Notes under the pieces: model-generated
Databases searched by the model: none
What the model was told of the DNA's origin: nothing
The model's input: only the letters and a program-made list of their open reading frames with translations
Assembly (NCBI GenBank): GCA_001312325.1
Contig: BBDJ01000001.1
Coordinates: forward strand, 310,001 to 374,000
Direction of reading: 5' to 3'
Length of the DNA stretch: 64,000 bases
Origin: Lysinibacillus pakistanensis
GTDB taxonomy: Bacteria > Bacillota > Bacilli > Bacillales_A > Planococcaceae
Shown: one piece after another, positions 31,415 through 40,901 of the stretch
How the letters are laid out: every line of letters begins with the position of its first letter
Position numbering within the stretch: position 1 is the stretch's first letter
Position numbers and translations under genes: made by a program

Positions 31415-31973
31415 TATGGACGCTCCCTTTTATTGTTTTTCCTATAACCTATTTATTATAGGATGAATCCTCATGTTTTTTCAAGATAGAAGTCAAGTAT
31501 ATCCAATCAGATTCCCATTTCCACAAATTATTACAATTCAATTCATGCTGAAAAACATAAGGTAGTTCATCTTTATATGTGAACTAAAAAAGCATCCACT
31601 TAAATTAATGAGTAGCCGCTTTTGATGTTATTCGTAATAAAAATCTAAGGTGGTGTCTTCCACTTTTATTAAGGCTGTTTTCTAAAATATTGTTGCTGTT
31701 AAAACATAAAAACAAAGTTAATCTACAAATGTGTAGAATCAACCCTGTTTTTATGTTTGGTATTTCGTAAATCGAATATTTAATTAAAGTACTCGTTATT
31801 TCAATAACTGCAATCTTATAACATCTTGTTCATCATTGAATTTTATTTTGATTTTATATTCATCTCTTTATATGTTTCATTATTGACAGTACCAACCATA
31901 TCTCCAATATTCCCTGTAATTAACCCATCATTACCTTCAAACTTATGTTTTTAGGGTGTAGATATACGAAGTT
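31415..31973. other. Gap between ywiB and the CcdC-like gene
   Basis: About 560 AT-rich bases with no gene seen. Contents: a minus-strand hairpin at 31585-31623 (AGCGGCTACT with AGTGGATGCT, T6 tail) that could end the CcdC-like gene, and a larger nested palindrome at 31702-31758. Confidence 0.55.
31702..31758. other. Nested palindrome
   Basis: Outer arms AAACATAAAAACA (31702) and TGTTTTTATGTTT (31746) are perfectly complementary over 13 bases. Inside is a second perfect stem, CTACAAATGTGTAG, at 31723-31736. It may be a terminator-like structure or a small hairpin element; neither neighbour explains it well. Confidence 0.6.
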
Positions 31974-32456
31974 CTACAAGCTGACTGTATTTTTAAGTTT
32001 AAGAACCTTTTTATATTTTATATAGCAAGCTATTCTCCAAGGAATTAAATAACAAATAACAAGTAAGAAAATTAGCATATTGAGTGTACCTGGTTCGATA
32101 GTCGAAATATGTTGTCGAAAATAATAACGTAAAGTAATCATAATGGCAAAAGTAATTATAAAAGCAGGACTTTTCTTCGCATAAATTAAACCATCATTTC
32201 TTATTTCATAATCTGACCATAAAATAAGAGGAATAGAAAAACCCACTCCTAAAAAAATTGCTATAGATAATTGAAGGTATGTAACGTGCCCAGAAGCTTT
32301 TAGAAAAAATGATAATCCAGGTGTTAAAAATAGAAGAGGAAGAATTATTCGCCCTCCTCTTCCTTTGGTTGGTTTGTACATAGAACGGATTCTACGAATT
32401 AAAATGAACAACCCAATAATTATAAACATAGATGTAGCTGGTATTACAGTTTGCAT
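31974..32456 (-). CDS. CcdC-like membrane protein (DUF1453)
   Basis: 160 residues with about five hydrophobic helices (FIIIGLFILIRRIRSMY, IILPLLFLTPGLSFFL, QLSIAIFLGVGFSIPLIL, FIITFAIMITLRYYF, LIFLLVICYLIPWRIACYI). The pattern and the RRIR..KPTKGRG loop resemble the CcdC/DUF1453 family linked in B. subtilis to the cytochrome c biogenesis locus, though its role there is unclear. AGGGAGG precedes the ATG. It sits directly downstream of a TetR gene and may be its target. Confidence 0.65.
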   Translation of the reverse strand: MQTVIPATSMFIIIGLFILIRRIRSMYKPTKGRGGRIILPLLFLTPGLSFFLKASGHVTYLQLSIAIFLGVGFSIPLILWSDYEIRNDGLIYAKKSPAFIITFAIMITLRYYFRQHISTIEPGTLNMLIFLLVICYLIPWRIACYIKYKKVLKLKNTVSL

Positions 32457-32502
32457 AAAAACCTCCCTGAAATATTATTGTATAAAAAATAATTTTTCAT
32501 TT

Positions 32503-33073
32503 TCATTTATTCTCTCCATCGAACAATTTTTGTTTAACACCTTCATAAACATCTTTTAAAATACCCTCAATTTCCGAGCCATCTAAATCGCAAGTATTCG
32601 TCGCACACATAGTCGCAATACCATGCGTAGTTAACCATATATCTATAAATAGAGATCTAGCAGCGGTTTGAGTTAATCCCGTTAATTTAGAAATTAGCGC
32701 TACAATCCCTTGGTTTTCTACGTCATTTATTAACTCTGAAAAGCTTGAGATTTTATATTTATTGGATAGGAATAACAGCTCAAATAGCTTTTTTTTCGTC
32801 GCGAGCAAAATTAATATAGCTAACCCCATTCCTAAAAAAAGAACTTTCTTGCAAACCCTGAGCCATTCTTTCATTATAAAAATTTCCAGCCCTTTCATAT
32901 ATTGCATACTTCAAATCGTCCATACTCGAGAATAATCGAAATATAGGCTTTGTCGAACAACCTAACTCTTTCGCTAAATCTCTTGCATTAACACTATCAA
33001 TCCCACTCTTCCTAGCCATTTCAAAAGCACAATCCATTAAAATTTCCTCTGTAAACCGCTCTTTTGGTGCCAA
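32503..33073 (-). CDS. TetR-family regulator
   Basis: ~189 residues. Helix-turn-helix in residues ~1-50: ERFTEEILMDCAFEMARKSG, VNARDLAKELGCSTKPIFRLF. The remainder is a helical ligand domain (LTQTAARSLFIDIWLTTHGIATM). I start at TTG 33073 (MAPKERFTEE) after GAGGGGG. One extra base in the 8-T run at 32789-32796 splits ARDEKKLFELLFLSN. TetR_C-like members of this type often bind small hydrophobic ligands. It probably controls itself and the CcdC-like gene downstream; no operator was recognised. Confidence 0.75.
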
Positions 33074-33262
33074 AAAAAATTTGCCCCCTCTCAATAGGTA
33101 ACATCAGTTACCTATAATGTAACAATATTTTCCTTCCAATGTCAATAAGGTATTCAAAAATTTCCAAATAAATAAAAAAAGCTCACTTTGTAAATGTGCC
33201 TTGTTTTCCCAAGAAAGTCCGTAAACTCCCAATAGCTATGGATGCCTAGAATGAAAAAGCAA

Positions 33263-33309
33263 GTGGGGCTAAAAGTAAGCTCACTACACTTCCCCACTTT
33301 TAGCCCCAC
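33263..33309. terminator. Large inverted repeat between the TetR and small membrane protein genes
   Basis: Perfect 14-bp arms GTGGGGCTAAAAGT and ACTTTTAGCCCCAC with a 19-base loop. Possibly the terminator of the small minus-strand gene ending at 33333, though a clear T tract is lacking. Confidence 0.6.
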
Positions 33310-33332
33310 ATTGGTTCTATTAACATAATTCT

Positions 33333-33527
33333 TTATTCCAAATTTAGCAAATCAGAAATTATTTCTGCACTTCCTGTTGAAAACATAAATATTGAGAATG
33401 AAATACATAATAATCCTACAAATACAATACTAATTTTCTTTATTAACAAAGATTGCTTTTTCATAAATAGTCCTTTAAATACGAAAAACAGCCCTACAAA
33501 TAAGATTAAGAAATACCAAACTCCCAT
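33333..33527 (-). CDS. Small membrane protein, unknown
   Basis: 64 residues with two transmembrane helices: MGVWYFLILFVGLFFVFKGLF, a basic loop MKKQSLLIKK, and ISIVFVGLLCISFSIFMFS, ending in a short acidic tail. I start at 33527 because AGGGGTGAG lies just ahead. It lies alone between a TetR and an HxlR regulator on the same strand. No family recognised. Confidence 0.6.
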   Translation of the reverse strand: MGVWYFLILFVGLFFVFKGLFMKKQSLLIKKISIVFVGLLCISFSIFMFSTGSAEIISDLLNLE

Positions 33528-33667
33528 AAGTCTCACCCCTTTTACCAAAAGACGATAAAAGTTACGGAAAGTTCTACCATCTTAATCGGCTTGTGTATAG
33601 AAATAAAGCACCCATCTATCAGCTATAATAAAATTGTTTAAAAACAGCACTGAAAATTTAAATTATC

Positions 33668-34051
33668 CTAAATGACCCCATTATTGCTTTCTTGTTTAAT
33701 TTGATCGATTCTCTTTTTTCCCCATTCATACATCATCTCAACGATTGGTAATAACGTCATCCCTAGTTCAGTCATGGAATATTCGACTTTTGGAGGAACT
33801 TCTGGAAACACTTCTCGATGAACAATCCCATCTTCCATCAGTTCACGTAATTGGTTTGTTAATATTTTATGAGATATTTTCGGAAAAAGTCTTTGAAGCT
33901 CACTGAAGCGATGAGGTCCTTCTACACCTAAATGCCACAAAATAACAACTTTCCATTTCCCACTAATAATTGATAAGGTAAGTTCTTTTTCACAATGGTA
34001 ATCGTTATTTACTATTCTTCCTTTTATCTCTTCTCTTAATTTATCTGACAT
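33668..34051 (-). CDS. HxlR-family transcriptional regulator
   Basis: 127 residues, winged helix. Hallmarks: [23 protein letters not shown] (with the N-terminal Cys typical of redox/electrophile-sensing members), [23 protein letters not shown], and [25 protein letters not shown] lies before the ATG. It is divergent from the SDR gene at 34218, which suggests that it controls that gene in response to aldehydes, quinones or oxidants (inference). Confidence 0.88.
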   Translation of the reverse strand: MSDKLREEIKGRIVNNDYHCEKELTLSIISGKWKVVILWHLGVEGPHRFSELQRLFPKISHKILTNQLRELMEDGIVHREVFPEVPPKVEYSMTELGMTLLPIVEMMYEWGKKRIDQIKQESNNGVI

Positions 34052-34217
34052 AGAGCTAACTCCCTTTTCATATAAGTAACTTTTAGTAACCTCCGCACCA
34101 AAAAGTGCACTCTTCCCAATGTATAAAACCGTAGTAAAATGAGGATAGTCTTAAAGACAAATCTTAATCTATTTTTTTCGTCTAAATAAAATTATCTCAA
34201 CCGAAGGAGCGAAAAAC

Positions 34218-34934
34218 ATGCAAACAATCGCAGGAAAAGTGGCGTTAATTACAGGAGCTGGACGTGGAATCGGACGTGCAACAGCAGTAGCTTTTGCACA
34301 AGAAGGTATTCACGTAGGTCTTGTTGGACGTACTCTTGAAAATTTACAACAAGTAGCGGAGGAACTTAAACAGTATGATGTGAAGGTAGCAATCGCCGCG
34401 GCCAATGTAGCGGATTTAGACTCTATCACCGCAGCCGTTGAATCTATTCGCGAAGAGCTTGGCGCTATCGACATTTTAGTAAACAACGCCGGCATTTCAA
34501 AATTCGGTAACTTCATGGACTTAACGCCTGAAGAATGGACAAATATTATCGATGTTAACGTAAAAGGTGTGTACTACACAACACGCGCTGTCTTACCAGA
34601 AATGTTAGAGCGCAACACTGGCGACATCATTAATATCTCATCAACAGCTGGTCAAAAAGGTGCACCGATTACAAGCGCATACTCGGCTTCAAAAGCTGCG
34701 GTTATCGGACTAAGTGAATCATTAATGCTTGAAGTACGTAAGAAAAACATTCGCGTTACAACATTAACGCCAAGTACAGTTGCTACAGATATGGCGGTTG
34801 AGCTTAACTTAACAGACGGTAATCCAGAAAAAGTGATGCAAGCAGAAGATTTAGCAGATTTAATGGTTGCACAGCTAAAACTTCATCCACGTGTTGTATT
34901 AAAACATGCTGGACTTTGGTCGACGAACCCTTAA
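34218..34934 (+). CDS. Short-chain dehydrogenase/reductase (YoxD-like, FabG family)
   Basis: 238 residues, unbroken. NAD(P)-binding TGAGRGIG at 13-20, structural NNAG, and the catalytic Ser and YxxxK in [17 protein letters not shown]. The C terminus [20 protein letters not shown] closely matches B. subtilis YoxD. Substrate unknown; annotated as 3-oxoacyl-ACP reductase-like. GAAGGAG precedes the ATG. It is divergent from an HxlR regulator. Confidence 0.88.
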   Translation: MQTIAGKVALITGAGRGIGRATAVAFAQEGIHVGLVGRTLENLQQVAEELKQYDVKVAIAAANVADLDSITAAVESIREELGAIDILVNNAGISKFGNFMDLTPEEWTNIIDVNVKGVYYTTRAVLPEMLERNTGDIINISSTAGQKGAPITSAYSASKAAVIGLSESLMLEVRKKNIRVTTLTPSTVATDMAVELNLTDGNPEKVMQAEDLADLMVAQLKLHPRVVLKHAGLWSTNP

Positions 34935-35150
34935 TAGAACTTTACAAAATATCGAAACGCTGTCCAATGTAATAGGATAGCGTTTTCCTTTTAGAATAAT
35001 AAAGTATCTATCAGATGAACTTGCAGAAGCTTGAAAAGAGCATTGACGAGCTTCCTCCCCTCCTAAGATAGAACAAAGCGAAAAAAATGGGGCTAGCTCA
35101 TAGCTAAACCCCACTCCAACCGCTTAATATCAACATATACAAAGCTCATT

Positions 35151-35204
35151 TTATTTTACCCAGCCCAGAATCATTTCTCTTAGCAATTTAGAAGCTGTAT
35201 TTGC
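35151..35204 (-). repeat. Duplicate of the last 17 codons of speB
   Basis: 54 bases identical but for one position to 35255-35308, the true 3' end of speB including its stop codon. The copies are 104 bp apart, so a 104-bp tandem duplication at the gene end is likely. The spacer sequence (35205-35254) has since diverged or was new. The copy encodes ASKLLREMILGWVK and the stop but is not attached to any gene. Confidence 0.9.
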
Positions 35205-35254
35205 GACTGACGTTTCACTTTCGTCGCAGAATGTATTATTTAGTGTTTCTGGTC

Positions 35255-36128
35255 TTATTTTACCCAGCCTAGAATCATTTCTCTTAGCAATTTAGAAGCT
35301 GTATTTGCTGTCATTTCTGATGGATCATATATAGGTGCAACTTCTACAAGGTCAAAGCCGACTACCTTTACACCACTTGCTGCAATCGCATGGATAGAGG
35401 CTAGTAATTCTTTTGATGTAATCCCACCACAATCTACAGTGCCAGTGCCTGGTGCATGTGCTGGATCTAGAACATCAATATCAATCGTTACGTAAACATT
35501 ACGACCTACTAAAGAAGGTAATACCTCTTTTAATGGCTCTAGTACTTCAAATTTTGAAATATGCATGCCGTTTTCCTTTGCCCATTCAAACTCTTCCTTC
35601 ATACCGGAACGAATTCCAAATGAATAGACATTTTTTTGGACCAATATGCTCAGCAATTTTACGAATAGGTGTTGAGTGAGAAAGTGGCTCTCCTTCATAT
35701 TCTACACGTAAATCTGTATGTGCATCGAAATGGATAATAGCTAGGTCAGCATATTTTGCAGAAACAGCCTTCATCACAGGCCAAGACACTAAATGCTCTC
35801 CACCCATACCAACCGGAATCTTACCGTCTGCTAATAGCTTTTCAATAAACTTTTCAATTTCATCTAATGAACGCTGCGCATTGCCGAAAGGAAGCGGAAT
35901 ATCACCTGCATCAAAATATTTTACCTCATCTAGCTCACGGTCTAAATATGGGCTGTATTCCTCTAAACCAATCGATACTTCGCGAATACGCTGTGGACCA
36001 AAACGTGACCCTGGACGATAACTTACAGTCCAATCCATTGGCATCCCATAAATGACTGCCTGTGCATCCTCATAGGTAGGATGACTTTTTATAAAAACAT
36101 TTCCTGAATAAGCCTCATCAAATCTCAT
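35255..36128 (-). CDS. speB: Agmatinase / ureohydrolase
   Basis: Manganese ureohydrolase that releases urea from agmatine to give putrescine for polyamine synthesis. ~290 residues. Metal ligands: GMGGEH, IIHFDAHTD, TIDIDVLDPAHAPGTGT. One extra base in the 7-T run at 35631-35637 breaks HIGPKNVYSFGIRSG. The pbpG gene is divergent as in B. subtilis, but speE is not at its usual place between them. Members of this family can also be guanidinases; motifs alone do not decide, though context favours agmatinase. Confidence 0.88.
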
Positions 36129-36179
36129 CTACTTACCCTCCACTTTTTTTTAGATATTATCTCAATTTCATTCATTTCT

Positions 36180-36347
36180 ATCTTCATTTAGAAGGATCCC
36201 CTTTCACAGGTGCCTCACACCAACGGAATGAAGATATGCCTCTAGGATCAGCACCGTGTCAACCCTTGAACAGATCTAGACACCATTCAAAATCCAAAAC
36301 ATTGTTTATCTGCGTGACAGCTACAATTACGCCATGGAGAAATTGAT
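36180..36347 (-). repeat. Multi-hairpin intergenic repeat, copy 5 (diverged)
   Basis: On the minus strand it starts ATCAATTTCTCCATGGCGTA, continues CAGATAAACAATG (as copy 3), GGATTTTGAA, GAGGCATATCTTCATTC, CACCTGTGAAAGGGGATCCT, and ends AAATGAAGATA. All blocks of the other copies occur in the same order, but with many substitutions and a shorter central part. It lies in the divergent speB-pbpG gap. The remaining bases to 36600 show nothing else apart from a possible promoter. Confidence 0.7.
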
Positions 36348-36501
36348 TTGTCACTGCTCTAAAGGGCTTACAGGATTGTAATGAAACCTCTATCCCGCAA
36401 TCCTCGTATACTTTATTGGAACGTCTAGCAAAATTCGATTAAAATCTACAAAGTGTACTTCTCTTGTCGAATGCTAGCATTTCAAACAGTACAAAAAAAA
36501 G

Positions 36502-36531
36502 TATAGATGTTTTTGAATAAAGTGCAATAGT
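36502..36531 (+). promoter_or_regulatory. Possible forespore (sigma-F/G-like) promoter of pbpG
   Basis: GTATA at 36502-36506 is followed after 15 bases by AGTGCAATAG, a loose match to the sigma-F -35/-10 layout. pbpG is forespore-expressed in B. subtilis. Weak evidence. Confidence 0.3.
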
Positions 36532-36609
36532 TTTTACCTAGAATTTCGATTAAAGATAAATGTTCAGACACATACTATGGCTAAGTGTGAGAAAACGAGG
36601 TGAAGTCGG

Positions 36610-38670
36610 ATGAAGAGAAAAAGCTATCAACGTAAACAAAAACGTGCGAAGCGTACACGTAAAACATTGACCCTTTTTATCGCCTTTACATCTGCAATTG
36701 TAGTAGCATTCATAGCTCTACGCGTTTATGTACAAGTAGCTGGAGCTCCCCCTTTAACCGTACCAAAGGCCTCTATTTTCTTAGATGAAAATGAGAACCA
36801 AATTGGGGATCACTTTACGAATGAACGACGCTATTGGGTTAGTCTTGATGAAATGTCACCGTACTTAAAAACAGCAGTCGTTTCTGTTGAGGATAAAGAT
36901 TTCTATAAGCATAGCGGTTTTGATTTTTCCCGAATCGCTGGTGCAGTGTTAATCGATCTTAAAGCTGGCAGTAAGGTTCAAGGAGCTAGTACAATTACAC
37001 AACAATATGCTCGCAATCTATATCTTTCACATGAAAAGTCTTGGACGCGAAAATTAAACGAGGCACTGTATGCTTATAGATTAGAAGTTTTTTTATGATA
37101 AGGATGAAATATTGGAGGGCTACTTAAATACTGTCTATTACGGACACGGAATGTACGGTGTAGAAGCAGCTAGTCGCTTTTATTTTGGTAAATCTGCAAG
37201 TGATTTAACATTAGCAGAGGCAGCAATGTTAACAGGAGTACCTAAAGGGCCAAGCATCTATTCTCCTATTGCTAATTTAGAAAAAGCAACAAATCGCCAG
37301 CATGTTATTTTAAAACTAATGGCAGATCAAGGCGCTATTACACAAGATGAAAAAAACACGTGCAGAAAGTGAACAGCTTGTTTTAAAAAAATGATAGCTG
37401 GGTAGCAACTAAATCTGTTGCACCATATTTTCTTGATGTAGCATGGCAAGAGGCTAGCGATATTCTGAAGTCAAAAAAATCTTGATATTAGCGAAGGTGG
37501 CTGGACGATTCAAACAACTTTGGATCCTGGACACCAAAAGGCCGCAGAGGAAGCTGTAGCTAAGAATCTGCCAGCAAATGATCTGCAAGCCTCATTTGTC
37601 AGCATGGAATCCAAAACTGGAGCTGTTACGGCACTAGTTGGAGGTCGTGATTATGCAGCTAGCTCATTTAATAGGGTTACACAGGCAAAACGTCAGCCAG
37701 GTTCAACTATTAAACCTATTTTATATGCAGCTGCCTTAGAGAATGGCTATAATCCATTAACATTTTTGGATGTAGGTGAAACAACCTTTACTTATGATAA
37801 TGGACGAGGAACCTATTCTCCTAAAAATGTAAATGGTGAGTTTGCAACTCATGATATGTCGATGGCACAGGCTATCGCAATCTCTGATAATATCTATGCC
37901 GTGAAAACATTAGAGGAAATAGGATTTAAACCATTTCACGATATGGCTAAACGCTTCAACGTCAACATTGGTGCAAAGGACAACTTATCGATTGCACTCG
38001 GAACGGCGGAAACCACTTTATATGAAATGACAAATGCCTATAATATTCTGGCATCGCAGGGACAAAAAAAACATTACCAACTACTATTGTTTCAATTAAA
38101 AATGCTCATGGTGACGTCATCTATGAAAATAAAGAGGTAAATGCTAAGTCTGAAACAGTGCTCTCAAAAGAAAATACGTATATTTTAACAGAAATGATGA
38201 CAGGTATATTCGATCCTGTCTTTAGCGACTACTCTCCTGCTACTGGAATAAGTATTCGCTCTCGTATGACACATACGTATGCTGCAAAATCAGGCTCTAC
38301 AAATAGCGATCAATGGCTCATTGGATTTACACCTAGCTTAACTGCTGGTGTCTGGAATGGCTATGATCAAGGCAAAAACCTAACAACAAAAGAAGATACT
38401 GCTGCTACAAAGAAAATATGGATTGATTTTATGGAGAATGTTAATAAAGGCACAAAGAACGAAGATTTCGTAAAACCTAAAAATGTGAAAGGTGTAGTAG
38501 TCGATATTGAAACTGGTAAGCTTGCTACTGATGCATGTCCTAAACAACGGCTCGTATATTTAGATGCAAAGGATGTACCTACCGAAAAATGCACAAATTT
38601 CGATATTCTCGATACTAATACATGGGGGGAATTCTGGAATATGCTCCCGTTCTCCATTTTTAAAAATTAG
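36610..38670 (+). CDS. pbpG: Class A penicillin-binding protein (sporulation PBP2d-like)
   Basis: Bifunctional glycosyltransferase/transpeptidase, ~685 residues. Basic N terminus, one membrane helix (TLFIAFTSAIVVAFIALRVY), glycosyltransferase motifs SVEDKDFYKHSGFD and GASTITQQYARNLYL, and transpeptidase motifs STIK (in RQPGSTIKPILYAAAL), SDN (AISDNIYAV) and KSG (AAKSGSTNSD). Wrong run lengths at 37088, 37350, 37385, 37473 and 38064 split the sequence; each correction rejoins family sequence. Divergent from speB as in B. subtilis, where PBP2d helps make the germ-cell wall and cortex. AGGTGAAG precedes the ATG. Confidence 0.9.
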
Positions 38671-38751
38671 CGGATCATCGGGAACCTTCTATGTTCCTGG
38701 ACGTTCTAATCAATGAAGGCTCTCGACAAAGTAATTTAGACATATACGAAA

Positions 38752-38806
38752 AAGAAAAGCTTTCTCTTCCCCGGAGACGTGTCCGTGGGAACAGAAAGCT
38801 TTTCTT
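38752..38806. terminator. pbpG terminator
   Basis: Arms AAGAAAAGCTTTCT and AGAAAGCTTTTCTT pair perfectly over 14 bases around a GC-rich loop, about 80 bases after the pbpG stop. Transcription from the other side (ywhD) could use it too. Confidence 0.75.
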
Positions 38807-38812
38807 ATTTAT

Positions 38813-38902
38813 GGTTCGCGAAATGGATGAGCATCATGGGGCATTTGGCTTGGGTTTGGGTTGTTCAAATGCCGCATAGCGCTCATCACTATTCGCGGAA
38901 CC
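38813..38902. ncRNA. ~90-base long hairpin, possible structured RNA
   Basis: Three stacked stems: outer GGTTCGCGAA/TTCGCGGAACC (one bulge), middle ATGAGC/GCTCAT, inner GCATTTG/CAAATGC with a G/T-rich loop containing GGGTTTGGG. It begins six bases after the previous hairpin, between convergent pbpG and ywhD. There is no T tail, so it is not an ordinary terminator. Function unknown. Confidence 0.5.
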
Positions 38903-39024
38903 AAGTGTCCTAGCTTACTAAAATGTAAGCTCTGCATCAAGTTTACTTTGTTTCAAACCCACTTTCAACCTTATATCGAAAGCGATTGCAAAATGTCACA
39001 GATTGTTCAATCATTGTAGGTCTA

Positions 39025-39541
39025 TTATGCAAATAAATCTTGACGCAGTTGCTCCTCACTACGTGCCCAAAGGTCCGGATTAAGCCCTTCTAAGAAGGAA
39101 GCTAACACTTTTTTTGGAAGGTGCATCCATATGATTCACAATAATTTGGCGCTTCATTGATTTATCCATTTTATTAACATGATCAGCTAATATTTTATAG
39201 CCACGGCGTTTTTCACGGTTAACCACCATTTCACATGCAGTTACACCTGCATAGTAAGGTCCGTCCTCTTTATGATCAATCGTTACCCATACTAGCCAAT
39301 ACGGTTTACCACCTTCGGAATCAGCACGATCTGTTGTAAATTTAATACCTCGCTCCACATCACTACGTGCATGCATAGCCCCGATTTCAACGGATGCTGT
39401 CCCCTCTTCTATGTCAAGAATGACTGGCGATACGTTTTCTAGCGAAAGCGAGCCAATGCCAAATCCTTTATGTCCATCTGTTGGATCATTTTTGATAATT
39501 GTAAAGCCCATTTTTTGTTTTGCTTTTTCTTCATTTGCCAT
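39025..39541 (-). CDS. ywhD: YwhD family protein
   Basis: ~171 residues, cytoplasmic, function unknown. Family features: MGFTIIKNDPTDGHKGFGIGSLSLENVSPV cut here, EIGAMHARSDVERGIKF, YWLVWVTIDHKEDGPYYAGV, and KMDKSMKRQIIVNHMD. The ATG at 39541 follows GAGGGG. One extra base in the 7-T run at 39109-39115 hides the end VLASFLEGLNPDLWARSEEQ. In Bacillus it lies near ywhB and pbpG, as here. Confidence 0.85.
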
Positions 39542-39662
39542 ACTTTAAACCCCTCCATTCTGCTATTATAAAGTAAAGCATATTATGCGCATAATGTTTT
39601 AGTGAAAGCAACATTGATGCAGCGCAAATGCCTAAATTTAAGTAAGAAGTTATAACTTTCTT

Positions 39663-39858
39663 ATCAATTTTGCTTGGCAAAATTGCGTCCGGATTTTGAA
39701 TTGTGCCCTCACAATTCATTCCTTTCAAAATCCGTGACATCCGCCGGAGGCTTTATCTTTATTCAGTAGGCGTTTGGGCACTCGCGAAAAAGGGAAACCA
39801 TGCCCGCATTCATCTTACCATCTTTCAGAGGTTGAAGTCTTCTACTGAATGGAGATAA
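39663..39858 (+). repeat. Multi-hairpin intergenic repeat, copy 2
   Basis: Starts ATCAATTTTGCTTGGCAAAATT (a different but still paired stem I), then CGGATTTT, hairpin GAATTGTG/CACAATTC, AAAATCCG, and outer arms TTTATCTTTATTCAG and CTGAATGGAGATAA. Changes in the outer arms keep pairing through G-U pairs. It lies in the divergent ywhD-ywhB gap, just upstream of the ywhB ribosome site. Confidence 0.8.
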
Positions 39859-39897
39859 TCTAACTATACAACATTATTCTATAAAGGAGGCAATATT

Positions 39898-40083
39898 ATG
39901 CCATACGTAACAGTGAAAATGCTAGAAGGTCGTACAGAGGAGCAAAAGCGTGCCCTAGTGAAAGAAGTAACTGAAGCTGTTTCTCGTACTGTAAATGCGC
40001 CAGCAGAAAACGTAACTGTTTTTATTGAAGAAATGTCTAAAAACCATTACGGCGTTGCAGGCGTTCGTTTCAGTGATAAATAA
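39898..40083 (+). CDS. ywhB: 4-oxalocrotonate tautomerase family enzyme
   Basis: 61-codon gene. After Met removal, Pro-1 (PYVTVKMLEGRT) is the catalytic base of the tautomerase superfamily. Arg residues and VFIEEMSKNHYGVAGVRFSD complete the family pattern. It acts on 2-hydroxymuconate-like enols in vitro; the physiological substrate in Bacillus is unknown. AAAGGAGG precedes the ATG. Followed by a strong terminator, so a single-gene unit. Confidence 0.92.
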   Translation: MPYVTVKMLEGRTEEQKRALVKEVTEAVSRTVNAPAENVTVFIEEMSKNHYGVAGVRFSDK

Positions 40084-40089
40084 AAAAAT

Positions 40090-40127
40090 AGACTGGGTAG
40101 AGCAACCTAGCGCTCTACCCAGTTTTT
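40090..40127 (+). terminator. ywhB terminator
   Basis: 12-bp perfect stem ACTGGGTAGAGC/GCTCTACCCAGT followed by TTTTT. Confidence 0.95.
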
Positions 40128-40182
40128 AAAACCTTAGCTAAAACAATACCTTCATCTTCAAGACAAGGATGTGATATATGAA

Positions 40183-40851
40183 ATGAATAAACTGAAACTA
40201 CCATTAATCATCTCTATACTCATCGTTGGCCTTTTACTTATTTTTATCAATCCCATTCAAAATGCAATTATTGCTCATTTAAGCCATCAATTAAATACTA
40301 CCGAAATCAGTGCAGAAGAGATTGAAAAGAACAATCAGACTGATGCCGACTATATATTCGAGGACGTACAATCGCTATCCATAGCAGAGGTGTTAAAGGC
40401 TCAAACAAAGGCAAATAAAATGCCTGTAATCGGTAGTATTGCTGTACCAAGCGTTGATATGCAGCTTCCTATCGTCAAAGGAGTTGGAAATGCTGCCCTT
40501 GCTGTTGGAGCAGGTACCATGAAGCAAAATCAAAACCTTGGGCAAGGAAATTATGCCTTAGCAGGACATTATTTTGAGGAAAAGGATATTTTATTTAGCC
40601 CTCTATATAAAGCAAGCATAGGTGATTCAGTCTATATAACAGATTTAACCAACATTTATGAATATCAATTAACAACAAAGAAGGTTATTGCTGCGACAGA
40701 TGTTTATGTAATTGATGATATTCCAGATAAAACCGTTTTAACACTTATTACATGCGCTGATAATGGAACAAAGCGCCTTGCTATTCAAGCCGATTTTATT
40801 CAGCAATATCCATTTGATGAAGCACCTGAAAAGCTATCACAAGCATTTTAA
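40183..40851 (+). CDS. srtA: Class A sortase
   Basis: Membrane-anchored transpeptidase that links surface proteins to the cell wall. 222 residues: an N-terminal membrane anchor (LPLIISILIVGLLLIFI), then the sortase barrel with catalytic His in NYALAGHYF, Cys in LTLITCADN, and Arg in TKRLAIQAD. LFSPLYKASIGD is typical of class A. The ATG at 40183 is chosen because AAGGATGTGAT, nearly the full anti-16S complement, ends seven bases before it. It converges on the LPQTD surface protein, its likely substrate. Confidence 0.9.
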   Translation: MNKLKLPLIISILIVGLLLIFINPIQNAIIAHLSHQLNTTEISAEEIEKNNQTDADYIFEDVQSLSIAEVLKAQTKANKMPVIGSIAVPSVDMQLPIVKGVGNAALAVGAGTMKQNQNLGQGNYALAGHYFEEKDILFSPLYKASIGDSVYITDLTNIYEYQLTTKKVIAATDVYVIDDIPDKTVLTLITCADNGTKRLAIQADFIQQYPFDEAPEKLSQAF

Positions 40852-40860
40852 TAGGAGAAG

Positions 40861-40895
40861 CCCCCAAGACTATTTAATCTTGGGGGCTTCTTTTA
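40861..40895. terminator. Shared terminator of sortase and surface protein genes
   Basis: Stem CCCCCAAGA/TCTTGGGGG followed by CTTCTTTT on the plus strand, between the two convergent genes. Confidence 0.85.
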
Positions 40896-40901
40896 AAGTC
40901 A

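Noticed and set aside
37080..37480. Programmed ribosomal frameshifting in pbpG
   Set aside because: Several shifts would be needed within 400 bases, all at plain A/T runs, and the needed direction (skipping one base) is not the usual slip on such runs.
39531..39740. 69-codon minus-strand frame upstream of ywhD
   Set aside because: Most of it is the antisense of repeat copy 2, with no ribosome site.
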